A stretch of 64,000 nt of DNA from positions 312,001-376,000 of the forward strand of contig JAJEKV010000297.1 in NCBI GenBank assembly GCA_021234155.1, written 5' to 3'. The position numbers were made by a program, and so were the translations under genes. The notes beneath the pieces are model-generated. The model was not told where the DNA came from and did no database searches. It worked only from the letters and a program-made list of their open reading frames with translations. This DNA comes from Isoetes taiwanensis. Taxonomy: Eukaryota; Streptophyta; Lycopodiopsida; Isoetales; Isoetaceae. This document shows positions 46,786 through 57,479 of this stretch, piece by piece; position 1 is the first letter of the stretch, and each line of letters begins with the position of its first letter.

Positions 46786-48421
46786 GACGTTCCAGGGGAA
46801 TATACGCTATAAATACGTATATTCCTGGACCCGTCGCCATACAAGTCTACCTAGGTAGCCTTGTATGCCTTAGAAAGTGGCAAGGGGTGCACATCTAAGT
46901 TAATGGTTTAACTTGGATAACCTTAGGATAAGGCCCATTTCCACATGGCCTTATCCTATTGGGCAACCGCCACACGGCCTCATCCTAGTGGTGCCACGTG
47001 GCATCCCATGTGGACCCACACCTATATTGGCTCTAACCCTAACCCTAGACCCCTTTCCCTGACCTAGCAGCTGAACTCTCATCTATGTGCCCGAAACCCC
47101 GTTTCGAGCATCGTTCGTTATAGCCTAGCCTGGAGCAGCAACCCCTGGAAGGTGCGCATGATAGTTGAGGGAGTAAGCCTTCGACCCACGTCAAGGAGCA
47201 TGGAGACGCCAGGGATGGGAGGAAGCGCTTCTGGAGGAGGTAGGTTGAGTAGAGTTCATGTTAGTTCACCTGGAGTTTAGCACTCCAGATGGGTTAGTAT
47301 TTCGTGTCTAGAGTAGAGCCACCCTAGAACCTTTGTTGAACATCTTGAACCCTAATCAAGGAACCCTAACTGTTAGTTAGATAGGTATGATTAGGTTAAG
47401 ATGTTCATATGATATTGATCATGATGTGATGTATGTGATGTTTGGTTGATCATGTTGCTCCTCTTGTATTGGGAAGGGGGGTAGAGACCTAGGGCCATAT
47501 GTGGTATGCTCTAGAGTAGACCCCTTAGTTCCCTATTAGTTGCGGCACTGTGCATAGGAACCCCAGGGCTATGGAAGCTATGATGTGACTCAACACTACA
47601 CAGCGGGGCTAGAGGCAAGATGGAGGGGGATCCTGCCCGAGTGGGGCTACGGGGGATCCCATAGTGGGCTGGAGGCTTATGGTGGGTCACCCGTGTGGGC
47701 GAGCATGGGTCCGACACCTCTGAGGCGATGGTGTCGCCCTGCCCCTCAAGAGTTGCAAGTGTACAAGCTTGGCTCTTGTTTTGGGGGTTCAGTCAGTGCA
47801 GATGCGTGTGTCGCCCACGATTCTCTAGCCGCCCAGTGGAGCCTCTGGGCCAGGAAGGGAGATGCAACCCCTTCCCTACCTTGGCGGGACAGGGGGAGAT
47901 GCAACACAGGTAGTCCAGATGGGTAATGCCATGGGATTGCCTACAGGAAGGTTAGAGTCATACCGAGCTTGATCTAGCCCATCACCAAAGTATGCGCAGG
48001 GAGGGGCGGATGGAGTGGTCAACCCCTAGCCATTGTCTTATGCCAGCCCCCGCCATTGTTATGACTTCGGTGCGCTCTATCTCGAGACCTATCGGTCGGT
48101 CTACCTCCTTACAGGTGGACCATGGGTAGGAGCTCTCATGTTTTATGGCATATGATTATGTTCTTTGCACCTCTGGATATGTGGATGAGCTACCCTTAGA
48201 GGTAGTATGTTGTATTGTATTGCTAGTTACGACGATGTTTTGTGCTTCGGCTGTGATAGGAGCCCATAGGGGAAGGGCCACATAAGACACCTTCGTGTCC
48301 CCTTCCGCACCTCGATCATCTCGAGTGCGGGATGGACGGAGGGCCCGATGCGGTTGAAGGACCCGGATGGGGATTTCTGCCGAGTGTGCGGCCGGCGCCG
48401 TATATTTAGCAGGGAGCGTCA
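46786..48421 (+). repeat. Gypsy-2 5' LTR
   Basis: Begins TGACG and ends CGTCA (5-bp inverted ends). It matches 58278-59889 along its whole length, for example at AGTCTACCTAGGTAGCCTTG and GGAGCCCATAGGG. ORFs inside (47585-47926 and others) recur in the other LTR only in broken form and are not considered genes. Confidence 0.92.
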
Positions 48422-48424
48422 CAA

Positions 48425-48436
48425 TGGTATCAGAGC
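48425..48436 (+). other. Gypsy-2 primer binding site
   Basis: TGGTATCAGAGC, complementary to the 3' end of initiator methionine tRNA, lies three bases after the LTR end CGTCA. It is the standard plant Gypsy/Copia primer site. Confidence 0.9.
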
Positions 48437-48992
48437 GATGTTCTTGGTTGACCAGGAACTAGCACTGACCATAACCATGAAAGTAGTCTAACAGGCCTAT
48501 AGGGGTGTGAAATAAAAATTTCCACCATCGAGCCTCGAAAATAAGGGAAAAATTTTCTCTTCGGTAGTGGGTCCGGAATTAGGTTAAGTGTTAGACGAAG
48601 AAATGAATGAGTCAAATTCTTTTTCTAGTAAATTTGGAGTGTAAATTATGCATCTGCATCAAATTTCACCTAAAAGGGGTCGAAGAATCATGCCAATCTG
48701 AGACCTGAGTGAAAAATGGCGCAAATCCATAATTAATACTTCAAACTATTAGGAAATTTGAAAAAATTCTAAAGATAATACAAAATTAATACTTATATTA
48801 ATAATTAATTATACACTAAATATTGAGTAATTATGAAGGGAGACTAATAATTACACCTATTTATGGTAGGAGAATATTCCCCAGAGACCCCTTTTTAAAT
48901 ATCTTCTTGCCACCTCATTTCCCCCCAAACCTTGCCTGTCACCATCTCCCTCTTGACCAGCCTTACGTCACCCATTTTCCAGACCGTAAGAT

Positions 48993-50129
48993 ATGGCTCG
49001 AACCAAGCAAACGTACAGGAAGACCAGCCCTAGGCGAACTCCTTCTATGGCGGCAGCAGCAGCAGGCGGCCATGGGAAACAGATACCACCCCACCTTCGG
49101 CCCAAGCCAGGCGAGGCGGATTCGTCGTCCGCTGACGAGATATTCCATGCGTCGGAGGAGGACCTTCAGAGCAGCTCGTCCGTGCAGACTCAGCGTACCG
49201 GCGAAACTCACAACCTCGGACCTTTGACCAACCAGGAGGTGGAGCACAGGGAGGAGGAGCGCTGGGAGGAGGAGCCCGATCAGCAGCAGCACCAGGATCG
49301 TACCGAGCAGCCAGGTTCTTCTTCGATTAAGAAGAAGGGCAAGCAGAAGGTGAAGGAGTGGCCAGAGGATAGGGCAGCTCGCAAGAAAAGGGAAAGGGAG
49401 CTGCGGGAGAAAGAAAGGAGGATCAGGAGAGAGACCGGCCTCGCCAGCGGATCTGGCCGGGAATCCAAGAACCTCGGGCCCCCAAGGCGAGGTAGATGAA
49501 GAGGAAGAGGTGGAGGGAGGAGATGAAGAGGAAGAGGAAGTAGAAGAGATGGAGGAGGAGCAGCAGGGCGGCGGGGAATCTACAAACCTCGACGCAAGAC
49601 CACCCTACCCAAAGCGGCCTAAGCCACCAAAGGTGGTCAAAAGCGTAGGAGAGAACGCGGTAAGGCCGTGCAAGATCGCGAATTCAAGCGCAAGATGAAG
49701 GCATATCAGGAGTACCTCCGTCGTTGGACGAGGTACAATGACTGGTATTGTCGATAGAATGTGCAGAAGTTCGTCACGGGCGCGCATCAAAGAACCAGCC
49801 CGTCAGCCCACCTGGGGCCGGAAAAGCCCAAAGGGTTCATCACTGGCTAATAGTTCCGCATGCTCGGTATTTAGGGAGATTAGCACTTGCCGTGATGTAC
49901 TAATCTTCCTATAAGGAAGGCTTTGAACCACCCGGTGGAAATCATGCAGGAGTTCCGGACCGATTACAGAGTCACCCCTCTAACGACCCGGGCCCTGCAA
50001 AAAGCCGCAAAAGCAGAGCTAATCCAGCTCTTCGAGGAGGGCAACCTTTGCGCCATCCACGCTAAGAGAGTGACGGTTATGCCCAAGGACTTACACTTAG
50101 CGCGGAGGATTCGCAGAGAGAGGCCCTAG
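48993..50129 (+). pseudogene. Histone H3-like protein encoded by Gypsy-2, frameshifted
   Basis: The ATG at 48993 (G at -3 and +4) opens MARTKQTYRKTSPRRTP. After removal of Met, residues 1-6 equal the H3 tail, and Arg8/Lys9 are kept with Tyr in place of Ala7. About 160 residues of Ala/Gln/Glu/Lys/Arg-rich sequence follow to a frame change near 49485. An acidic run (EEEEEVEEMEEEQQ) and basic segments (REFKRKMKAYQEYLRRW) come next. The histone fold is read from about 49870 (FREI, then a frame change before IRK) to the stop at 50127-50129: [20 protein letters not shown], then [16 protein letters not shown] and [10 protein letters not shown]. From FRTD to the end I count about 37 identities in 58 with canonical H3, with no loop-1 insertion, so it is nearer to H3 than to CENH3. 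A full ORF would be about 375 codons against 136 for H3. Three or more frame changes break it. Confidence 0.85.
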
Positions 50130-50924
50130 AACCTCAATTTTGTAATTTTATTAAGAAGTAAAGTTTTTCAATGTAAATGTTTTCCCTATCAATATATAAG
50201 TAAGTTTTCTCATTCTGTAAATAGAAGTGCTTGATGCTTGAAAATATAGGAAATTAAACTAAATTGTAATAGAATTCTTTATAGCATGCCTAGGAATTGC
50301 ATAGAAAACCCGACTACAACAAAATTTTGACAAAAAAAATCATCAAAAAAGCAAAAATCGGGCCAACTGGGTGAGACCGCGCCGATGGGCCCTGCGTTCG
50401 CAACGCAGACGCGTTTCGCGCGGATTCACTTGGGTCCGCCAAAAACTTGCTTCTAGATGCCAATTTTGTTCAAAATAAGTTGCTAGCTAGGTTAGAATTG
50501 ATCCAATTAGTCATGTTAGCATCTTCTAACTTCTAAAAATGCCCAAAAATAGCTCAAATCCGGCCAACCGGGTGAGACCGCGCCGATGGGCCCTGCGTTC
50601 GCAACGCAGACGCGTTTCGCGCGGATTAACCATTTTTGACCCAACTTAGCCAAATTTGACCCAACAAACAGCCCTGTAGTGTTTCTTTCTCTGTTTTATT
50701 ACTTAAGTTTGCACTTCATGGTAGTTCATTTGGATACAAATAGCCTTAGAACAAAAGTCTTTTCCATCAAGAAACTTTTTGCACGAATCCCGAGGCCAAC
50801 CATAGTCTATAAAAAGGGCCCCATTTGCCATTTTCCCTTCAACAGAACTGCTCCCAGTAACTTAGGCGATTTTCCAACTCCTCACTGATCCTTATAAGCC
50901 ATTTTCTACACACATCCTTGCTCG
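50130..50924 (+). other. Gypsy-2 spacer between H3-like ORF and ORF2
   Basis: Non-coding, AT-rich except for two GC-rich repeats (given separately). 50679-50888 is a weak ORF. The spacing suggests that ORF2 is expressed from a separate or spliced transcript, or by internal initiation; the sequence alone does not decide. Confidence 0.4.
50358..50627 (+). repeat. Pair of 69-bp GC-rich repeats with hairpins
   Basis: Nearly identical copies at 50358-50426 and 50559-50627, 201 bp apart. Each contains GGTGAGACCGCGCCGATGGG, the hairpin CTGCGTTCGCAACGCAG and the palindromic CGCGTTTCGCGCG. They stand out against the AT-rich spacer. Confidence 0.85.
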
Positions 50925-51913
50925 ATGGCGCCTAGTAACTTCGTTAAATGGTATAATGCTGCAAGCCACATCCATCAACTTCCTGCCGAGCAAGCCTTCC
51001 CTGTGTTCGACCACTTATTTGATCTTCATGCGACATTGAGTAGAACACCCTACTACACAGATATTATGTGCCAATACGACCAATGTGTCCTACCTTGGGA
51101 AGTTAGATTGCCTCCCTAGGGGAGGGTGGGTTTCTCTTGAGACACTCACCCAAGCCTTAGGTAGAGAGATGGAGGATCCAAAGGCAAAGAGTCAGCTATG
51201 GATAGGACTAGAACCATGCCCATTACATGACCAAGTAGCACAATAGGCATAGGTAGCTTTTCATCTCAGCCCTTGCCCTGTTCATGCACTATAAGTCAAT
51301 CAACAAGGTCGGAGAACGTTCCATTCAGCCCTTAGACTTAGCACCACTTGATACTCAGAGCACCTGTGACCCCATCCTTAACATAGATTCCTCCGAGTAT
51401 GAATACCATGGTACGGCATCCGGGCCACCAATTCTACAGATTGAGGAAGACTATGCGCAGTTAGGGGAGGAGAACCCAGAGTGGGAAAGCAGAGAGGCAA
51501 CAAGGATGCAGATATGTCGAGGCACGACGATCGACATCCCGAGAGCCATGAGCCACTTGATGGGCATCACCACCTTCCATGTCATCGACGGAGAGGAATA
51601 TATTTTAGCAAACGACATCCTCAACTTACCGTACTGCCAGGAAGAAGAGCTTCGAATCGACGAGCTCTTAGGCATGATAGCACATGGGAAAAGCGCGGAC
51701 TTCATCGACTATTCAATACAAGAGATTCGGCGAGCCGCGAGACACCTTGGCGCCGGGAGACACGTCGACATCGCAGCCTATCGCCAGATAAGGGAGATCT
51801 ATCGACAAAGAGGAACCTATCATCCTTTAGGAGGAATTTCCAACAAAATACGTAACACATTGTACAAAACCAGAAAGGGCCCAAGCCTGCCGGGGCGCCG
51901 CTCCAGAGCATGA
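50925..51913 (+). pseudogene. Gypsy-2 ORF2, unknown protein
   Basis: ORF 50925-51119 (MAPSNFVKWYNAASHIHQLP...) ends in PWEVRLPP. The adjacent frame continues with coding-like WVSLETLTQALGREMEDP to about 51250. ORF 51284-51913 (209 codons) is the best-preserved part (REATRMQICRGTTIDIPRAM, IRRAARHLGAGRHVDIAAYR, a basic C-terminus ending GRRSRA). Together they may be one protein of about 330 residues. I see no Cys/His knuckle, protease or histone-fold motif, and no match to known gag. Its position before gag suggests an accessory protein. Confidence 0.5.
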
Positions 51914-52798
51914 GGGAAGCGCCCAAGAGCATCAATCCGACAATGCAACCAAGATGTGAGAGACCATGAAGACCTTTTATGAGGACGCTATGGCGAGCGT
52001 GTACCAAAGGAAGGACACACGGATCGCTGGCATTGCGGGGACCAGACGGCGCTTCGCTTTATTATCTTCCAGCCCCTCGGGTCAAGGGCAATGGTAGTCT
52101 TCCACAAGGAGTTCAGCCAAGGGGGGAAGAACTGTGGCACTTCTCATAGCACTCTCGGGCTTCAGCACTCAAGATATACGCCCATGCAGATCACGTCATC
52201 CTTTTCAAGAGGTCTCTGGCACGCCCATTGCCTCGGGACTTCGGGCCAGGGCCATCTCAGGATGCATCATTTAGGTAGTAAAGAATCGCACTGTAACTCC
52301 CCGGAATCGGAAATGGCCCGGCACTCGAGAAGGAGGGTCAACAAGGAACATTCTCATGCCTCGGAAAGGCCCTCCGATTCAGGATGTCAAGAATTTTCTT
52401 TAAGCTATTGTGAGGCCATCGAGCAAGTCATAAAATTCTTTTTTTTTAAGTTTCTAAATTTGTACTCAATTGTGCCAAAGACATATCATTTATTCCAGCA
52501 TGTAACCTTATGTATTAATGTCTAAACCGCCTTCAAATTATAAATGCAATATTTCACATGATCTCTTTTATAACCAAAAAAAAAAACAATTCAATTATAA
52601 GTAAGTATGATTAACGATAACCCAAATAACATGTATTGATCATCAATCCTTGCAGCAAGGAACACCGCTCTGTGTTCTCAAGGCCAAGGTCGACATCACC
52701 AATTGGGTCCCCGAAACTTATTTGACGTGATCAAGATGACAACAACGAGGAAATGACGCCGAATCAATCGACGCAAGGCTCGCCCGGATGAGGAATCG
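51914..52798 (+). other. Gypsy-2 region between ORF2 and gag
   Basis: Coding-like pieces remain (TFYEDAMASVYQRKDTRIAG near 51980, then 52091-52525), but frames change often. They may be a further part of ORF2 or an N-terminal gag segment. 52440-52620 is AT-rich and looks non-coding. Confidence 0.35.
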
Positions 52799-53695
52799 AT
52801 GCATCAGCTGATCCATTGGGCCACCCCATTGATGAATGCCCAAGAATATGCCTCAAGCACCACCTCCACCTCCACCACTACCTCAAAGAAGGCATCGAGG
52901 AAGGTCCACAAACGGAGGGGCAAGACAATCGTGGAAATGTCGAGACGAAAGAGGAAAAGGAGAAAAAGAAGGACACCAACACCACCTAGCTCCGGTTCAT
53001 CGGACACTTCTGATACCAAGACAGTTCTAGCTCGGAAAGTGAGTCTCGATACTTCACGCCGTAAGAGCCAAATGGGGAAGGCAGATGACTATCAAAAGAA
53101 AGTTGACAAAGGTTATGAGCAATGTGTGGAAGACTAGGAAGTTGGGTCACCGAGGAAGGACAGTCGTATGGAGGCGTAAGCCCGGCTTGATTTAAATGGA
53201 GGAATTTGGGCAACTCTTATGGCATGAAGGACAAGGATATAGGGAAGGTTGCTACAAAGAAACTTGATAGGAGCAGCTAGAATCGGGTGGAAAGGCTACG
53301 CAAAGTCTAACAAGCCTCAAAGCGAAACGCTGGGTGATTCAAGACCCTCAAGAAGGCCTCTTGAGACATTATGTGCCTAGATCACATACCAGAAAAAAGA
53401 AGATCCGGCAATTCTACGATTGAACCGTGGTTACCTTGTCGGAAAGCAAAGTACAGAGGGAATTCATGCGACTCGGGCTCCATGTCCCTGAGTTTTTGGG
53501 AAAGGCAAGCGGTTGAAACTTACATTGAGGGATTGAACAGCAATATCAAAAGGCTAGTTCGAGCAATCAACCCAAAATCAGTGGCAGAAGCCGAGGATAA
53601 AGCCATAAGTTTAGAAGAAGCTCCACCAACGCCAGGGGAGAAACAGTCGGCCTTCAAAGGAAAGTCGCCAGGCGCATCAAGGGCGCAGAAGTAGC
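52799..53695 (+). pseudogene. Gypsy-2 gag, broken
   Basis: A basic, Pro-rich N-terminal piece (52799-53137) is followed by frame-shifted sequence. ORF 53371-53694 then ends with AVETYIEGLNSNIKRLVRAI and NPKSVAEAEDKAISLEEA. This is the C-terminal end of a Ty3/Gypsy capsid domain. No clear CCHC knuckle survives after it. The product would be the structural protein of the particle. Confidence 0.65.
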
Positions 53696-54059
53696 AATCG
53701 CCAGCCACGCCATCGTGAGGCCAGCCAGCGAGGGAAGAGCTCGGTAAGAACTTTGGGGACCGTGAAGCGCAGGAATGCATCGTGGGTAGTGTCCTAAAAC
53801 GTCTTTTAGACAGCCTGACGAAAGAGAAGAGGCAAGAGTGTATCGAGAAGAAGCTATGTTCAAAAAGTCCAGCTGTGGCACCGAACACATGATTGCCCAT
53901 TGGCCATGCATGCAGCTTTGGCGAGAGCTTTGGGATTGGGATTTACCAAAAGCTTGATGAAGACGCATTTACTCAGCATGAGGCCCGTGGACTTCATAGA
54001 TGGTGAGTGCCATATCCGCAAATATTGAGTCGTGATATTGAAAATCACGACAAATATTA

Positions 54060-55930
54060 AGGGCTGATGGAATCATAGATAGCAACCCATATGTAGTCCT
54101 CATAGACACGTGTAGCTCTCACAACTTTGCCTCTCCTAGGCTGGCTGCCCTAATGAAGAACAAGGTATTGAAGTTAAGCCAAGGCCGCTGTTATGGCAAA
54201 AACGGCGTTTTATTGGCACACTAAGGGAGGAGGATCATATTCGATATAGACCTTAGTGGAAGTAAGTGGCCGATGGGGGCAGAGGTCATGGAAATTGGAA
54301 GGTATGACCTTATAGTAGGAATGGAGTTCCTAAAGCCACCGAAAGCCATGATCGACCGTGGACTGTGAATGAGATCGCCATGACAAAGACCGGATGACAC
54401 CAAATTCATAGTGAAAGGGTAAGAAGGCGCTTCTTCTATGCAAAGGTATTTCTTTGAAGCGCCTAAGGAAAAGTATAGAAAGAAATAAGGTGGATTACAT
54501 TTTGAGGTTAGAGGCAATTGAGCCCAAAAGCAGGATGGAAGCGACCAAAAGGGGAATCGATTGCCCAAGCCAGCAGCAAGGCTCATTTCGGAATTCAAGG
54601 ATATATTCCCGAGATGAAACCGCAGCTACCACCTTATAGGGGTGTGGAGTGTGAGATCACACTAACTCCAGATGCTAAGCCTCCACCAGCAAGGGTTTAT
54701 AGGATGAGCACCCGAGTTAATCGAGCTCAAGAAGCAGCCTGTGAATGCTTGAGCTTGGTTTTATTAGAGCAAGTGTGTCTCCTTTTGAGCACCTATACTC
54801 TTCGTGGAAGAAGAAAGATGGGAGCTTAAGAATGTGCATAGACTATCGCCAGCTCAACAAGCAGACAATAAAGAACAGGTATACCTTGCCAAGGGCAGAT
54901 GATTTGATGGACCAGCTCCAAGGAGCAAAGGTATTCTCTAAGATTGACTTAAGGTCAGGGTATCACCAGATAAGAATAAAAGAAGAGGATTTCCATAAGA
55001 CCGCCTTTTTAGAACGCTGGTATGGTCATTTTGAGTTTACAAGAATGCCCTTTGGGTTATCTAATGCTCCCAAGCAACTTTTATGCTACCGGGATGAACC
55101 GACATCTTGAGAGAATTCTTGGATGAGTTTGTCATTGTTTTCTTCGACGACATTCTAGTCTACAGCAAAGTCCCCTTGAAGATCATTGTCGACATTTGAG
55201 GAAAGTGTTGAGAAATTGAGACGCCATCGGTTATATGGGAAGCTCTCCGTGCCACTTTGCAACAGGTCGAGTGGAATACTTGGGACATGTGGTAACAGCC
55301 GAGGGAATTTCTACAGATCCATCTAAGATTGAGGCAATAGTTGATTGGCCAGCTCCAAGAAATGTGGCGAAGTAAGAAGCTTTCTCGGGTTGGCGGGATA
55401 TTACGTAAAGTTCGTTAAGGACTTTTGCTAAGTGGGCGCCCCTTTGCCGGACCTCACTAAGGCCAAGAAGATTAAGGATTGACTAGTCATTGGTTAGAGA
55501 AAGTCCAAACTTCCTTTGAGAAGCTCAAGGAGGCCTTAACAACAGCTCCGTGCTTGTTCTCCGGATCCGAGTAAAGATAAGCTGGTAGCAAAATGTGATG
55601 CAAGTAAGATAGCAATGAGGGACAATCTTGATGCAAGAAGGAAGAGTAGTCGCCACGACTCCAAGAAGATGAACGACCCCGATCAACGCCACCCAACCAT
55701 GATCGGGAGCTGCTAGCTATTGTCGTGGCATTAGAAATATGGAGGCATTATTTCTTTGGGAAGGAAGTTTCGGTTATATAACGATCACCGAGCCCTCAAG
55801 ATCTCTTTCACCCAACCACTCCTCAACCTTAGGCAAAGGAGGTGGATGGAATTCCTTGAGGAGTATGATTTTGATATAGTGTATAAGCCCAGCAAGCTTA
55901 ATGTTGGGGCGTGATGCTCTCTAGGAGACC
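54060..55930 (+). pseudogene. Gypsy-2 protease, reverse transcriptase and RNase H, broken
   Basis: The protease is seen as VVLIDTCSSHNFASPRLAAL (about 54090, DTC in place of DTG) and YDLIVGMEFLKPP (about 54310). [22 protein letters not shown] (about 54830), [36 protein letters not shown], and VFFDDILVYSK (about 55135). YLGHVVTAEGIS-type thumb sequence follows at about 55275. RNase H is recognised by VAKCDASK (about 55590) and NDHRALK (about 55785), with MEFLEEYDFDIVYKPSKLNV at 55845-55905. Many single-base breaks interrupt it. Confidence 0.88.
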
Positions 55931-56249
55931 ATTTGAGACAAGAACGCATTGTATGCGATTTCCACTCTTCGGAGTGAGTTTGGTAAGAAGATCAAGAGAC
56001 CCCGTGAATCGATGAAGATTTCAAGGAGGTATGGGAAGGTCTCTCTAGGGGAGGCTAGAACAGATAAGGAATGAGAAGCCTTCAAACATTATAGGAAGGA
56101 AGGCAACTTGTTGTATCATCCATAAATTGTGTGTGCCCCAATCTTCGTGCATAAGGAAGTTAATTCTTCATGACACACAACTCCCCAATAAAGTGGCATG
56201 TGTTTTATGAAGACCTACTTCAAGATTGGGGCAGTTACTTCGGCGTGGA

Positions 56250-57466
56250 ATGAAGAAAGCGCTGATAGCTAGGTATATTCTGGAATGCCGCTTGTGTCGA
56301 GATCTAAAGCCGAGCAACTTCAATTGTGTGCCTTAGAGCCATTGGGGTGCCAAATGCTAAGTGGGAGGTCATAAGCATGGATTTCATTACAGGACTTCCT
56401 AGAACTCTTCGAGGCAAGGATGCATTGATGGTTGTCGAGACAAGTTATCTAAGATGGCACATTTTGTGCCTTGCAAAACTACGGACACCGCATTAGATAA
56501 CGCCGCTAGTTATTTGTAAAGGAGATTTTAGGCTCCATGGCATGCCCCGGAGATTATTTTGGCGGGGATTGCAAATTTATGAGTGCCTTTTGGCAAGACC
56601 TCTTCAAGACCATTCGCATCGAAGTTTCCATGAGCACGCATATCATCCCCAAACAGATGGTCAAACGGAGAGGGAATTAATCATTGAAGACATGCTTAGA
56701 AGCTTTGTGTGGAATAAGCAAAATTCCAAGTGGGAGCGAGTACATCCACTTGGTGAATTCGCCTACAATAGTGCCAAGCAGAGTCATCTCAGATATCTCC
56801 TTTCATGGTAAATTATGGGTACCGCTGCTCTAACCCCTAACACTTTGGCACAACCCCTGTCAGCAGGGAAGTATCCCGCCAGATGCCAGAGATATGCGGC
56901 GGTGGGGTGGAAGAAGTAAGAGGGTACCTCCCAGCTAAAGAAGCTCGGCAGAAGAGCAAGCCGGCCGTGCACAGGACCCGCAAGGGAGTTCAAGGTAGGC
57001 TTATAGCATGTGGTTGAAGATCAATTACAAAGCCAAGCCGGATCGGGAGTTGCAGTAAAGAAGCTTGCCCCGAGGTGGGCTGGTCCGCTCAAGATTTTGG
57101 AGAGAGTGGGCTCCCAAGCCTACAAGTTGGATCTTAAGCCCATCTCCAAGGTTCACAAGGTTTTCCAATGAAGTTTATCGAAAAAGGCACAATCCTAACC
57201 CCGATGAGGTCTTGGATACCCAACTTTGTTGGAAATGACGGAAGAGCCGATTGAAATTGCGGCCTCGAAGTTACTTCTTGATAAGTCATTCAAGAAGACT
57301 AGGAGGTCTCGCCTCCAAAGATTTGATCAAGGGAAGCACTCTGCCGTGGAAGACAAACTGGTATTGGAAGGGACTTAGAGAAGCAATACCCGGAATTTAT
57401 GAAGGGTTTGATGGGCCAGTCGCCTCCCAGCTTTTGGAGCTAACAGGCACTCCCGCCAGAGGTTAG
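56250..57466 (+). pseudogene. Gypsy-2 integrase with chromodomain-like end, broken
   Basis: The zinc-finger end (LECRLCRDLK, about 56280) precedes the core with SMDFITGLPRTLRGKDALMV (about 56375-56435). Then come AYHPQTDGQTERE (56638-56682) and WERVHPLGEFAYNSAKQSHL (56731-56795). 57060-57160 is the C-terminal barrel (LAPRWAGPLKILERVGSQAY). 57240-57440 holds EEPIEIAASKLLLD, then basic residues and an LP-W-E pattern like the chromodomain tail of chromoviruses. Such chromodomains can read methylated histone H3 and steer integration. Frame changes are frequent. Confidence 0.82.
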
Positions 57467-57479
57467 CTTAGTATGCTTC

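Noticed and set aside
47585-47926. Protein gene inside the LTR of Gypsy-2
   Set aside because: The matching region of the other LTR does not keep the frame, and no domain is visible.
49923-50129. CENH3 (centromeric H3) identity for the histone-fold ORF
   Set aside because: Loop 1 has the canonical length and the [11 protein letters not shown] block is canonical. CENH3 proteins usually have a longer loop 1 and diverge there.
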